A stretch of DNA of 64,000 bases from Symbiodinium natans (GCA_905221605.1 CAJNDS010000053.1:62001-126000); one strand, 5' to 3'; counted from the stretch's first letter, positions 8,601 to 23,900 are shown. The notes: a model not told the origin generated them from the letters alone. Numbers and translations are program-made.

Positions 8601-10271
8601 AAGGGGAAAACAGAGGGACCCCTAGAAGGGACCCTTAATCTATAGTCCCTTTACACTTAAGTAGCCGTTCCTAAGTTACTCCTGGTTGTTCCTAGGATAC
8701 TCCTGGGTCTAGGCAATTGAGCAGCAAGTCGCGGAGCTATTTTGGGAGCACGGCCGGGTGGATGCGCACCCGGTCGGTGATGTTGATGGCGGAGAGGTCC
8801 GCATTCAAAAGTTTCACCCCTTGGGACGAAGGGCCGGTGATCCTTTGGACTACTTTAACGACTACGTCCGCGGGACTCTGCGTGACTTTGTGAGACTGGG
8901 TCGGCCCTTGGGATAATTTTCATCGTTTCCCCTATTCAGCTTAAGAGGGTCATATTCAAGAGCACTCCTCAGAGGGTTTTAAGCCCCTAAACCCCAAACC
9001 CCAAACCCCAAGCCCCAAACCCCAAGCCCTAAACCCCAAACCCTAAACCCTAAACTCTAAACCCTCAACCCTCAACCCAAAACCCTAGATGGCCAACCTA
9101 GGATAGAGCAGATCGGTAGCGAGCTCCACGTGCCTTATCAAGTTTGTTTGACCGCCTGCCTTCCCATGATCTTCTACGGCTCCGCGGATATCTTGGGCTG
9201 CGACTGGGCCGCGCAGATGTACAGCTTCGTAGCTGAGTAGGTGACCTTTAACCTTTGGGGGTATAGACCCTAAACCCTAAACCCTAAACCCTAAACCCTA
9301 AACCCTAAACCCTAAACCCTAAACCCTAAACCCTAAACCCTAAACCGTAAACCTAAACCCGACACCCTGGAATGTTGGGCTTCGGAAATTGGAGGAGTTC
9401 TGGAACCTTAAACCCGGAATCCGAAGTTCTGGTCAAGGCTTCTCTCGCCAGATTTAGAGAGGGGGACGGATCACGCGAAGGACCCCAGCAGGGACTGTAA
9501 TTTAGGGAGCTGAGCACGTGATTTAGAACATAATTCTTTTCCACTACCCTTAATCCCCTATATAATCCTTATACAGCCATAGAATTTATTTTTTGCAGGG
9601 TTCCCAAACCTACCCCAGGCCCCGATGTCTAGCATCCAAGGTGACAACGGACCGTGCGGGCAGTCTGCTCGGCTGGCCGGGATGACGTCCGTGGCACAGT
9701 ACATGGCAGTATCGACCCCCGGCAGTCCAGTAAGTCATCATTGACCTGTCATATGGGAATTTTACGAAAATAAAGGACCCCAAAAATGGAATAATAAGGA
9801 CCCCAATAAGGTACCCCCAAATTTCGGAAACCCTCATACAGTATTGTAGTCGTTGTTAAAGACCTACGGATCACCCTTTTGTTGCGGGGAAGTGGACAAG
9901 TAAGGTCCATTTGCTGGTGCCTTTGCATCATGACAGCTTTGCCTCTGACCTACCCGATGCTCCTTCGGATGATTAAGTTTACCCTGTCCTGTGGCGAAGG
10001 TCCGCTGCAACTCGCCTTCACGTTCCTTTGCTGCTTGCTGGCCTACATTTACAGCTACCTTTGCGAAGCCCTGGTTTGGGCATCCCTCGTTACCCTGGTG
10101 GAACACTATTCGCCAGTGCAGCTGGCGGTGTTCATTCTCGTCGTCGCCTTAATGGTGATTCAGATCATTTGCTTTTTTGCGACCAAGCATGATGCTAAGC
10201 ACGTGCAAATGTCATGTCGCTGCATTCGACGTCAAGAGCCTGCATATGATGCCCTTGCGCCTCATAACTAG
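5659..10271 (+). CDS. gene 1: TIR-like multi-pass membrane protein (11 exons)
   Basis: Proposed exons: 5659-5770 (or 5784), 6229-6343, 6514-6604, 6741-7094, 7642-7705, 7858-7956, 8178-8490, 8713-8891, 9102-9228, 9619-9713, 9905-10271 (stop TAG), about 638 codons. Seen: CGMIFNEDLATLLLAGG; the TIR-type start DVFISHSW; a double hydrophobic stretch after KFLAL; WMDKLCVHQTD; YFERLWC joined to LELATFAK; a hydrophobic segment PLWLAPWLLLGG; YLPAAVPSFFAFR with MASFDIRAA; DYFNDYVRGTLRD; and three or more hydrophobic segments in the last exon (ALPLTYPMLL onward). This organisation, TIR-like halves split by membrane helices, matches my recollection of a large dinoflagellate protein family of unknown role. 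The introns mix GT, GC (8,491) and GA (6,344; 7,095; 8,892; 9,714) donors. The 6604/6741 junction is off by one base unless the boundary shifts. First exon end uncertain. Confidence 0.75.
5886..6228. repeat. gene 1 intron 1: TTTAGGG arrays
   Basis: TTTAGGG runs at 5,900-5,960 and 6,068-6,216 around a short non-repetitive stretch. The donor can be GTTTAGGG at 5,785, and TTTAG|GGT at 6,212 is an in-phase alternative acceptor, so both splice signals could come from telomeric units. Confidence 0.8.
6365..6512. repeat. gene 1 intron 2: CCCTAAA/CCCCAAA array
   Basis: The intron runs from GACATCTGAACCC (GA donor at 6,344) to CCCAG|GACAG. GACA follows both boundaries. The filler is CCCTAAA and CCCCAAA heptamers. 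Confidence 0.85.
6605..6740. mobile_element. introner-like element B1 occupying gene 1 intron 3
   Basis: The intron begins GTAGCTGAATGAGT and ends ACTCAGCAGCTAAG, i.e. the terminal inverted repeats practically coincide with the splice sites. The right arm GTGTACACTTTTGGGGG is shared with the element at 50,218-50,314. The corresponding left arm is missing and a TTTAGGG/TTTGGGG run stands in its place. It lies between codons of the TIR-like gene, so it must be spliced out. Confidence 0.7.
7327..7602. repeat. perfect CCCTAAA array in gene 1 intron 4
   Basis: About 38 nearly perfect CCCTAAA units. The intron starts with the GA donor after YFERLW (7,095) and ends CCCGAG|GC at 7,641. Confidence 0.95.
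7706..7826. repeat. TTTAGGG array starting at the intron 5 donor
   Basis: The exon ends TCTTCTTGGCG and the intron begins directly GTTTAGGGTTTAGGG, so the donor GT lies in the telomeric unit. Confidence 0.9.
7968..8095. repeat. CCCTAAA array in gene 1 intron 6
   Basis: Nearly perfect heptamers with one CGCTAAA variant. Confidence 0.95.
8560..8712. repeat. gene 1 intron 7 with flanking direct repeat
   Basis: TTGTTCCTAGGCTACTCCTG and TTGTTCCTAGGATACTCCTG, each followed by GGTCTAG, flank about 100 bp inside a GC-AG intron (8,491-8,712). GCAA follows both boundaries (AAA|GCAACT and TAG|GCAATT). This intron contains no telomeric units. Confidence 0.7.
8985..9085. repeat. CCCCAAA/CCCTAAA array in gene 1 intron 8
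   Basis: Heptamer array within the GA-AG intron 8,892-9,101. Confidence 0.85.
9229..9618. other. gene 1 intron 9: element B-type 5' end plus CCCTAAA array
   Basis: The intron starts GTAGCTGAGTAGGTGACC, the same start as element B1, then a CCCTAAA array (9,266-9,355), then about 250 bp of unique sequence with no exon signal. Confidence 0.65.
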
Positions 10272-10559
10272 AGGCAGGGAGCTGGGGCAAAAAGTCTCCC
10301 CAAGCCCTAAACCCTAAGCACTAAACCCTAAACCCTCCTAAACCCTAAACCCTAAACCCTAAACCCTAAACCCTGAACCCTGAACCCTAAACCCATAAAC
10401 CCTAAACCCTAAACCCATAAACCCTAAACCCTAAACCCTAAGCCCTATACCCTAAACCCTAAACCCTAAACCCTAAACCCTAAACCCTAAGCCCTAAGCC
10501 CAAAACCCTAGACCCAAACCTTAGCCACCCCAAGCCCTGAACCCCGAGCCGGACCCAGC
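10272..10559. repeat. gene 1-gene 2 spacer filled with CCCTAAA repeats
   Basis: About 290 bp between the stop of gene 1 and the ATG of gene 2, almost all degenerate CCCTAAA. No promoter motif is recognisable. Close head-to-tail spacing fits a dinoflagellate unidirectional cluster. Confidence 0.7.
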
Positions 10560-13345
10560 ATGAAGTGCACGGTGGTTCGGGAACAAATACCCAGATCTTT
10601 TGGAGGATCCGAAAAGTAGTTCCTTAAAGGGGGTTTAGGGTTTAGGGTTTAGGGTTTAGGGTAAGGGCTCCTAAGGAATGACCCCACTAGTAGTACGGGG
10701 TTTAGGGTTTCGGGTTCCCAAGAATGACCCAACACTGCAGTAGCATAGGGTGCTAGTTGGGGGGGCTCTACTTTTTGGACCCTTTTCAGGGGGGTCTGGG
10801 TAGCTGCTGCGCCTCATCTTCCTTCTCTTGTGACTTCCCGACCGCATCTCTCCGAGCGCAACCCCCAATACTGGAAACCCGAATGCTCCGAATCCGTTCC
10901 CCCCAGCTGCACTTGATCCTAAACCCTGAGAAGCCCTGAAACCCTACACCCTAACACCACCCCCCCTCTCCTCCTCCCGCCTGCCCTTCTCCAAGGATTT
11001 GGTTCAAGGTCTTGGTCGCCGCTGTGGACTTGCAAAGGCCGCTCGGGTTTGGTAGGGTCTAGGGTTTTAGGGTTTAGGGTTTACCGAAACCCTAAACCCT
11101 AAACCCTAAACCCTAAACCGTAAACCCTAAACCCTAAACCCTAAACCCTAAACCCTAAACCCTAAACCCTAAACCCTAAACCCTAAACCCTAAACCCTAA
11201 ACCCTAAACCCTAAACCCCCTCAGAAGGGCACCCTTTCTATTTCTAGGTGGATCTTGGGCCTGGTTGGCAAGGGGCCTGCCGGCCGAGTTCTGGCGCGCC
11301 CGAAGCTCGAATCCCTAAGCCCTTGGCCCTGAGCCCTAAGCCCCAAGCCCTAAGCCCTAAGCCCTAAACCGAAAACTTTCGCGTCTCGCGGGTCGTTTCC
11401 TAGCTTGGGCGCTTAAGCGTCGGTTTGTCTCACAAGTTTGGCCACAGCCTCAGGTGAGTGGCTTGCACCGTGAACCCCGTCTACATATCCCCGTTAGGGT
11501 TTAGGGTTTAGGGTTTAGGCGGTTTAGGGTTTAGGGTTTAGGGATTAGGGTTTAGGGTAACCACTACACCTTAAACCCCAAACCCCAAACCCTAGACTCC
11601 AAACCCGAACCCTGTCAAGGAGCAAGTATCTTCTGCGATTTGCTGATGGCGAGGCCTACCGATTTTGGGTAGAGTTTCGAGGTTTTGGGTGTAGGCGGAC
11701 TGCGTACTGTAAACCCTAATCCCTAAACCCGAAACCTTAAACCCCAAATTGGGCAGCTTGTTTTGGGAGGAGAAAACGGGGATCTAGGGTGCCTAAACCC
11801 TAAACCCTAAACCCTAAACCCTAAACCCTAAACCCTAAACCCTAAACCCTAAACCCTAAACCCTAAACCCTAAACCCTAAACCCTAAACCCTAAACCCTA
11901 AACCCTAAACCCTAAACCCTAAACCCTAAACCCTAACCTAAACCCTAAACCCTAAACCCTAAACCCTAAACCCTAAACCCTAAACCCTAAACCCTAAACC
12001 CTAAACCCTAAACCCTTAACCCTTAACCCTTAACCCTAAACCCTAAACCCTAAACCCTAAACCCTAAACCCTACATCCCAAATTCCCGCTACTGAGCAGC
12101 TCGGGAACCACTCAGCCCGACCCCGTCTCTTGGGGGCGCCAGGATGCCCTGAGGGGGCGTACCGCCCCTGCCTTTGTTGGAGCTGGGATTCAGGGTTTAG
12201 GGTTTAGGGTTTAGGGTATGGGGTTTAGGGTTTAGGGTTTAGGGTTGAGGGTCTAGGGTTTAGGGTTTAGGGTTTTGGGGTTTGGGGTTTGGGGTTCCGG
12301 GTTTAGGGTTCAGGGTTTAGGGTTTAGGCTCTAGGGTTCGTTTAGGGTTCAGGATTTAGGGCTTAGTTTTTACGCCCGTATGATTCAGGTATCCGTTCGC
12401 TTTTTTTTGGGCTCATGGTTGCCTTATAAAGTAGCTAACCCCCAAGGAACCCCCCCAAGGAGGGCACCCTCATCATGATATGGTTATGGACTAGGATGCT
12501 AGAAGAGCAGATCGTATCCCTGGCAACGAACAACTCCCGCCCTAAGCCTTACGGCTTTGGGTAGGCCCTTTGGGGGACAGACGAAGGCAGGCCCGGCCCT
12601 CATTGGCGCACTACGACATGCTGTTCTCCTACTTGAAGCAAGACCAGATTATCTATCTCCAGCTTGGATTGAAAGGTGGAGGCAGGTTCGTTCCGCGAAC
12701 CGTCTTGAAGGTCAAGGGCACGGATGGGAACTTGGTGGTTGCTTCGGACAGGCATCCTTTCACAAGGCTTTCAGCACAGCTCTGACGATTTCCACCACGG
12801 GCACCTTCCATATGGACGAGGATTTGTCGCACATATTTTTCAGAGGTCTTTAACGAGCCAACCTAGAACCAGAAGTGAGCCCTGTAAGCCTTCCAAGACC
12901 CTAAGCCCTAAGCCCCTAAACCCTATGCCCTAAACCCTATGCCCTAAACCCGAACCCCCAACTCTTAACCCTAAACCCTACACCCGAAACCCTAAACCCT
13001 AAACCCTAAACCCCAAGCCCGAAGCCCACCCCTAGGACCAACCATGCGAAGTTCTTAAGCCCTGGAAGCCTCCGACGATGAGGAGGCGTGGAACTCTCTG
13101 CGGAAGATTCCCTGGCGGAGCGCTCCGCTAGTTGGGAGCTCATCCTACTGGTTCTATTCAACTTCATCTGGCAAAAAAGGGTTTAGGGTTTAGGGTTTAG
13201 GGTTTAGGGTTTAGGGTTTGCTCTTGGCAGGGAGTGTGGGAATTTGGGTACACTTATAGCGTTGGATACGAAACCTCTAAGTATGGGCGAGGGCGTGCTG
13301 GGCTTCCTATTTCTGAAGCCCACCTGTCTTCCGGAATTGTCCTAA
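10560..13345 (+). CDS. gene 2: unrecognised protein, nine exons, 259 residues
   Basis: Exons 10560-10615, 10996-11051, 11248-11297, 11404-11453, 11620-11688, 12495-12560, 12587-12783, 13060-13180 and 13231-13345 sum to 780 nt. They join in one open frame from ATG to TAA with every junction in phase: GT donors except GC at 11,298 and GA at 12,784, all acceptors AG. Segments include MKCTVVREQIPRSF, WFKVLVAAVDLQRPLGFG, SKYLLRFADGEAYRFW, HYDMLFSYLKQDQIIYLQLG, VLKVKGTDGNLVVASDRHPF, EASDDEEAWNSLRKIPW and GTLIALDTKPLSMGEGVLGF. It looks soluble, mixed alpha/beta, with no signal peptide or membrane helix. I do not recognise the family. The C at 10,559 separates ATG from an upstream CCCAG acceptor. The stop TAA is supplied by the first CCCTAAA unit of the following array. 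The 12,560/12,587 junction implies a 26-nt intron and is the weakest step. Confidence 0.6.
10640..10760. other. gene 2 intron 1: TTTAGGG run and short palindromic sequence
   Basis: The run 10,628-10,662 is followed by AAGGAATGACCCCACTAG and, 60 bp later, CAAGAATGACCCAACACTG, a decayed short duplication. No exon seen up to 10,995. Confidence 0.5.
11085..11218. repeat. CCCTAAA array in gene 2 intron 2
   Basis: Near-perfect array inside the intron 11,052-11,247. Confidence 0.95.
11795..12074. repeat. long CCCTAAA array in gene 2 intron 5
   Basis: About 38 units, with a local block of CCCTTAA variants at 12,010-12,035. The same intron later holds TTTAGGG-oriented arrays (12,190-12,365), so both orientations occur in one intron. 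Confidence 0.95.
13181..13222. repeat. TTTAGGG array forming gene 2 intron 8
   Basis: The whole 50-bp intron is GTTTAGGG repeats followed by TTTGCTCTTGGCAG. The donor lies in the repeat. Confidence 0.85.
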
Positions 13346-13460
13346 ACCCTAAACCCTAAACCCTAAACCCTAAACCCTAAACCCTAAACCCTAAACCCTA
13401 AACCCTAAACCCTAAACCCTAAACCCTAAACCCTAAACCCTAAACCCTAAACCCTAATCT
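13346..13460. repeat. CCCTAAA array downstream of gene 2
   Basis: Seventeen or so units starting at the stop codon of gene 2. Confidence 0.95.
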
Positions 13461-13535
13461 TTGAATTAGTAGGGCGACGCCGACGCCTCATCCATTTGCC
13501 CGATCGCGCAATTTCTTCATGGGGGGGGGGGGGGG

Positions 13536-13736
13536 GCGCCCGCGCCAGGCGGCGGCCGGTACAACTGAACGCTACCGCTTCGAGATCTGCTTGCTTTGCC
13601 AAGCAGATCGAGCTTGCCACACCTGATGCATCCCTGCTAGCCATAGGGCACAATGTAATAATGGATTAACCCTAAACCCCCGACGCGCGACCCCGGCGGG
13701 GGAGGTCGGGCCTAAGAAGCCGTTGCGCCCCCTACC
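13536..13736 (-). mobile_element. 200-bp dispersed element, copy 1
   Basis: The sequence from GCCAGGCGGCGGCCGG to GGTCGGGCCTAAGAAG is repeated in inverted orientation at 47,406-47,605 with only scattered differences by eye, including CATTGTGCCCTATGGCTAGC (reverse strand). Each copy directly abuts a 15-bp minisatellite. It has no transposase frame. It may be a non-autonomous element or a segment of one. Confidence 0.65.
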
Positions 13737-13739
13737 GCA

Positions 13740-14475
13740 GGCTTGCCCCCGCCAGGGTTGCCCCCGCCAGAATAGGGTTGCCCCCGCCAGGTTGTTTCCT
13801 GTCAGCCCGTCAGGGTTCCCCCAAATGGCCCCCACCACCAGGGTTGCCCCAGATTTCCCCCCTGACGGTTGCCCCCGCCAGGGTTGCCCCCGCCAGGGCG
13901 CCGCCAGCCTACGTGGGTTGGGAATTGGCCTTGCCTATTGAGGCTTCTCTATGAAGGGCCCTGCCAAAGTTCTCCATTAGTGGCCCCCGCCAGCTCCTTT
14001 GAAACTCCAGACGTATATGTATAAAAAAAAACACATACGTCTATACCTCACTTTGCCCCCGCCAGGGTTGCCCCCGCCAGGGTTGCCCCCGCCAGGGTTG
14101 CCCCCGCCAGGGTTGCCCCCGCCAGGGTTGCCCCCGCCAGGGTTGCCCCCGCCAGGGCAGGGTTGCCCCCGCAGGGTTGTTTCCGCCAGGGTTGCCCCCG
14201 AAGTCAGGGTTGCCCCCGTTGCCCCGGTGCCCCCGCCAGGGTTGCCCCCGCCTGCCAGGGTTGCCCCCGCCAGGGTTGCCCCGAAGTCAGGGTTGCCCCC
14301 GCCACCACATTTGCCTCCGCCAGGGTTGCCCCCGCCAGGGTTGCCCTGGCCAGGGTTGCCCCCGCGCCAGGGTTGCCCCCCCACCAGGGTGCCCCCCCCG
14401 CCAGGGTTGCCCCCCCGCCCGCCAGGGTTGCCCCCCCGCCAGGGTTGCCCCCCCACCACCAGGGTTGCCCTCCCC
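13740..14475 (+). repeat. 15-bp minisatellite GCCCCCGCCAGGGTT
   Basis: Perfect tandem copies at 14,053-14,155 and degenerate copies on either side. The long open frames (Pro/Gly-rich) on both strands are artefacts of a unit length divisible by three. The same unit in the opposite orientation fills 44,646-47,420. Confidence 0.9.
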
Positions 14476-14479
14476 CCGT

Positions 14480-15300
14480 TTAGGGTTTAGGCTTTAGGGT
14501 TTAGGGTTTAGGGTGTAGGGTGTAGGGTTTAGGGTTTAGGGTTTAGGGTTTAGGGTTTAGGGTTAGGAAGAAGTCCAGACGAAGTGGGGTTCTGGGCATC
14601 CCGGAAGGCCTCAAGCCTTGAGGCTTCTTGGGTGGGCATGTAGGGTTTACCCTAAACTCTGGGTTCAGGGGTTTATGGTTTAAGGATTTTGGACTTAGGG
14701 CTTAGGGTTTTCGGGTTGCCCTAAGCTCTGGGTTCAGGGGTTTGTGGTTTAAGGACTTTGGACTTCGGGCTTAGGGTTTTCGGGCCTTGGACTGAGGCGT
14801 TGCTAAGGGTTTAGGGCTTAGGGTTTAGGGGTGTAGGCCAAACATCCATGTAATCTCGGCACCGGGCACCCCCCGCCCCCCCCCCCCCCACCCGGTTAAA
14901 CAAAAAGCCCTCAAACCCCGGGCCTCAAAGACCCAAGAACGCTGAGTCCCTACATCTCTCAGCTCTCAAGTACTAGAAAATAGACCATAACAAGCCCGGC
15001 ATTGCCCTGATAAGGAAATATATATAAAAAAATATACACATTTCTTTTAAATATTTTTTAAAGTTTTGTTGGGGGGGGGTCTGAAGCAAACGGTATTCAA
15101 CCCTCAACCCAAAGTAAACATCACTCAGCTCTAGCCGCAGACCCTTAACCCTCAGCCCCAAATGCTTCATCTATTTAACCCTAAACCCTAAACCCCAAAC
15201 CCCAAACCCTAAACCCTAAACCCTAAACCCTAAACCCTAAACCCTAAACCCTAAACCCTAAACCCTAAACCCTAAACCCTAAACCCTAAACCCTACAGAC
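14480..15300. repeat. telomere-like runs with an AT-rich unique stretch
   Basis: TTTAGGG runs at 14,480-14,562, CCCTAAA at 15,177-15,297. The island at 14,565-14,640 could be an exon (TCTTGG|GTGGGC donor), but no frame is compelling. 14,950-15,120 is AT-rich and unique, with no gene signal. Confidence 0.6.
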
Positions 15301-15309
15301 CCTAAACTT

Positions 15310-15404
15310 GGGATGTTCCCCCTTGTACGAACAGCCCTTCATAGGGATGATCACCAGGGGTACTAGAATCCCTACTAAGGACCCGTAGTATAAGGGGGAA
15401 CAAC
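15310..15404. mobile_element. MITE-like palindrome, family A copy 2
   Basis: Starts GGGATGTTCCCCCTTGTACG and ends CGTAGTATAAGGGGGAAC. It is flanked on both sides by CCCTAAA arrays. Confidence 0.75.
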
Positions 15405-15545
15405 CCTAAACCCTCAACCCTCAACCCTAAACCCTAAACCCAAAGCCCTAAGCCCTAAGCCCTGAACCCTAAACCCTAAACCCTAATCCCTAAACCCTGA
15501 ACCCTAAACCCTAAACCCTACACCCTAAACCCTTGAAGGCTCCAG

Positions 15546-20439
<4,894 letters not shown>

Positions 20440-20440
<1 letters not shown>

Positions 20441-20990
20441 CAACCAAAGCCTTCAGCATCAAGCCCTTAACCCGTAAGCCCCTTAACTTAGACTCAAGTC
20501 GACCTCTATGGCGCAAGTCGACCCAGGTCGCTTACCCGCCCTCCAGCTCCGTATGGTACTAGAAACCCTGAAAGGCACCGTCATCTGGAGCACTGTTCAC
20601 ATCCTGCGATGTACGTCATGAAGTCCAGAAGCCCTAAAAGGCGTGCCCCATGCTCTACGATCTACTTTCCTTCCTGTGGGCTACCCGAAACTCCTCCTGC
20701 CAAACCCTAAACCCTAAAGCCCTAAACTCCAAACCCCTTAAAGCCCTACGCAACACTTCGAAAGGCCGGCAAGGCGCGCCCATCGCAAGACTTGCCCGGT
20801 AGCCCAGGTGTGCACCCCAAACCGTAAACCCTAAATCCCAAACCCTAAACCCTAAACCCTAAGCCGAAACCCTAAACCCTAAACCCTAAAACCCTAAACC
20901 CTAAACCCTAAACCCTAAAACCCTAAAGCCCTAAAACCCTGAAACCCTAGATTTTAAGATTTGGGGTTTAGGGTATTCGAGAATGACAAG
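20440..20990. other. mixed telomere-like repeats and short islands
   Basis: An island at 20,764-20,799 (AGKARPSQDLP before a GT donor) could be an exon. 20,480-20,700 is unique sequence without a clear frame. 20,830-20,955 is CCCTAAA-like. Confidence 0.4.
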
Positions 20991-23900
20991 ACCTCCACCA
21001 TGGTCCTGAAAGAAGCTATAGGTGTCAGGATGCCAGTGTTCATAGGCCCCCCCCGCCCCCAAGTATCCCTACAGTCATCCCTAAAACCCTAAACCCTAGA
21101 CCCTAAACCCTAAACCCTAAACCCTGTACCCTAAACCATCCCAAACGCTAAACCCTAGCCCCAAAACCCCAGCGAAGCTGGGCTTCTGAAGGCTGGCATC
21201 ACCGCAGGTCGGCGCAATGTCTAGAGCTGAAGGTTTCATGCTTGGGTTTGGGGTTTAGGGTTTAGGCTTTGTGTTTGGGGTTTAGTGTTCCGGCATGAGG
21301 GCTGAGCGTGTGGACGTCCGAGCTATGAGGTCACTCGCACCTAAACCCGGAACCCTAACAATCTGAACCCTGGACCCTCAACCCTCAACGCTGAACCCTA
21401 CTTAGACCCGAGAATCCGAGAACCCAACCCTAGAACCCTAGAACCCCAGAACCCCAGAACCCCAAACCCTAAACCCTAAACCCTAAACCCTAAACCCTAA
21501 ACCCTAAACCCCAAACCCTAAACCATAAACCCTAAACCCCAAACCCTAAACCCTAAACCCTAAGCCCCAAACCCCAAACCCTAAACCCTCAACCCCTAAA
21601 CCCTAAACCCTAAACCCTAAACCCTGAACCCTAAACCCTAAACCCTAAACCCTAAACCCTAAACCCTAAACCCTAAACCCTACACCCCAAACCCCAAACC
21701 CCAAAACCCTAAACCCTAAACCCTAGACCCTCAACCCTAAACCCTAAACCCTAAACCCCATACCCTAAACCCTAAACCCTAAACCCCAAACCCCAAACCC
21801 TTAACCCTAAACCCTAAACCCTAGACCCTAAACCCCAAACCCAAACCCTAAGGCGGCTGCTGCAATACTTCGAGGGCGCGCAGTTCAAAGCGCACGTGGA
21901 CAGCGGCTGGGCCTGCCAGGTCTGCCCCACGCGGGGAATCTGGGGTTTAGGGTTTAGGCTTTAGGGTTTAGGATTTATAGGATTTATAGGATTTATAGGA
22001 TTTAGGGTTTAGGCTTTAGGGTTTAGGCTTTAGGGTTTAGGATTTAGGATTTAGGGTTTAGGGTTTCGGGGCAGTTTAGGTTCTGGGGGTTCAGGGTTTA
22101 GGGCGCAGGGAATTGGGGAATATGGTTCCGAAGAAAAGTCTGCAGAAGGGTTCGCCATCGGGAAGTAAGGCCCCGAATCCCTGAATTCCGTACTAGGAAC
22201 TGGTGAGTTTTCTGGCTTCCAGGGTTTTGGGTTAGGGTTTGGTGTGGGACTCTAGGGGTTTTTGGCTTTGGGGGCTTTGGATGGCAGCTTCGTTTTTTTT
22301 TGTTGGGTGTGTGTGTGTGTGTGTGTGTGGGGTTTGGGGTGTTATAGGGTTCCTAAGGGAGGGGGTTCAAGGGGATAGGTACCTAGGGAACCTTAGGGAA
22401 GCTTAGGGAGCCTTAGCGAGGCAGGCGGACGAACAGCACCTACCTCAAATCAGAGCTTTGCACGTCGCATGCCGCTACTGGGTGGTCGGAACCGGACGCC
22501 TGCGCGTCTACGTCTTCGACGGTTGGAACGCAAGGGTGGTCAAGCCACTTTGCGACGTCGCCCGTGTTGTGCGGCAGCGCGTCGCCCTCGTCGCTGCGCT
22601 GACTGGGAGCGTCAGCATCCCTCGCTGTATCAACCTAGCTGGCGACTTGCTCGAAGGGGCTCTGGACAGCGACGTCTTGGTTGTCTTCGGCCGCACCAGG
22701 CTTGGTGAATGGGGCAGCTGCCAGTACACGTTCGGCTACGGCTGCCGCGGCCACGAGTACTGCTGCGTGTTGTGCTTGCAGGGTCCTGCCTTCCCTTAAG
22801 AACCCTATAAGGGTGGGTGTTTTTGGTTTTCAGGCGCAAGGTGGTGGGTGGCTAGACGGGCTGGGGTGTTCTAGGGCCATATTTAGTGTCCTTAAGGTAG
22901 TTAACATCTAAACCCTAAGCCCTCCTAGGCCAGGTAATACAGTCTAGGCGCAACCCCCAACCCTATACCCCAGCCCTAAAACCTAAACCCTCCCATCAAC
23001 CCTAAACGCTAACTCCTAAACCTGAAGCCCTAAACCCATGCATAAACCCTTACACCCCAAACGCTGGAGTACACCCTCAACCCTAACCCCTAAACCCTAA
23101 ACCCTAAACCCTAACCCCTAAACCCTAAACCCTGAACCCTGAACCCTGAACCCTGAACCCTGAACCCTAAACCCTAAACCAACCCTAAGCCCTACACCCT
23201 AAACCCCGAAATCCCAAGCCTTGTGTGGCTCACGGGGTGTGGACTTCATGGGCGCCCAAAAAACCCTACTCCTAACCGCAAGAGCATGACACCCTGAGTG
23301 TAAGGTTTAGGGTTTAGGGTTTAGGGTTTAGGGTTTAGGGTTTGGGGTTTAGGGTGTAGGGTGTCTACGGTTCTGGAGTTCTAAGGTTCTGGGGTTGTGG
23401 GGCCGCGGTTTTAGGGTTCTAGGGTTCTGGAGTTCTAATTTTCTGGGGTTGTGGGGTTTTAGGGTTTTAGGGTTCTAGGGTTTAGGAGTTCTAAGGTTCT
23501 GGGGTTGTGGGGTTCTAGGGTTTTAGGGTTCTAGGGTTCTGGAGTTCTAAGGTTCTGGGGTTGTGGGGTTCTAGGGTTTGAGGGTTCTAGGGTTCTGGAG
23601 TTCTAAGGTTCTGGGGTTGTGGGGTTCTAGGGTTTTAGGGTTCTAGGGTTCTGGAGTTCTAAGGTTCTGGGGTCGTGGGGTTCTAGGGTTTGAGGGTTCT
23701 AGGGTTCTGGAGTTCTAAGGTTCTGGGGTTGTGGGGTTCTAGGGTTTTTGGGTTCTCGGGTTTTGGGGTTCTGGGGTTCTGGGTGTAGTGCAGGCGCTGA
23801 TTTACCTCAACGAGGACACTTGTCGTTGCTGAGGGGCAGCGGCGGTTTCTCTGAGAGCAATTCTTGCAGCCTCATCCCAAGAAGTGCCTTTTCTACCCCG

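Noticed and set aside
10560-10619. Stand-alone 19-codon peptide gene
   Set aside because: The stop is avoided if GT at 10,616 is used as donor, and the next exon then joins in phase.
13977-14497. Pro-Gly-rich 100-163 codon frames
   Set aside because: A 15-bp tandem unit keeps every frame open; it is a minisatellite, not a collagen-like gene.
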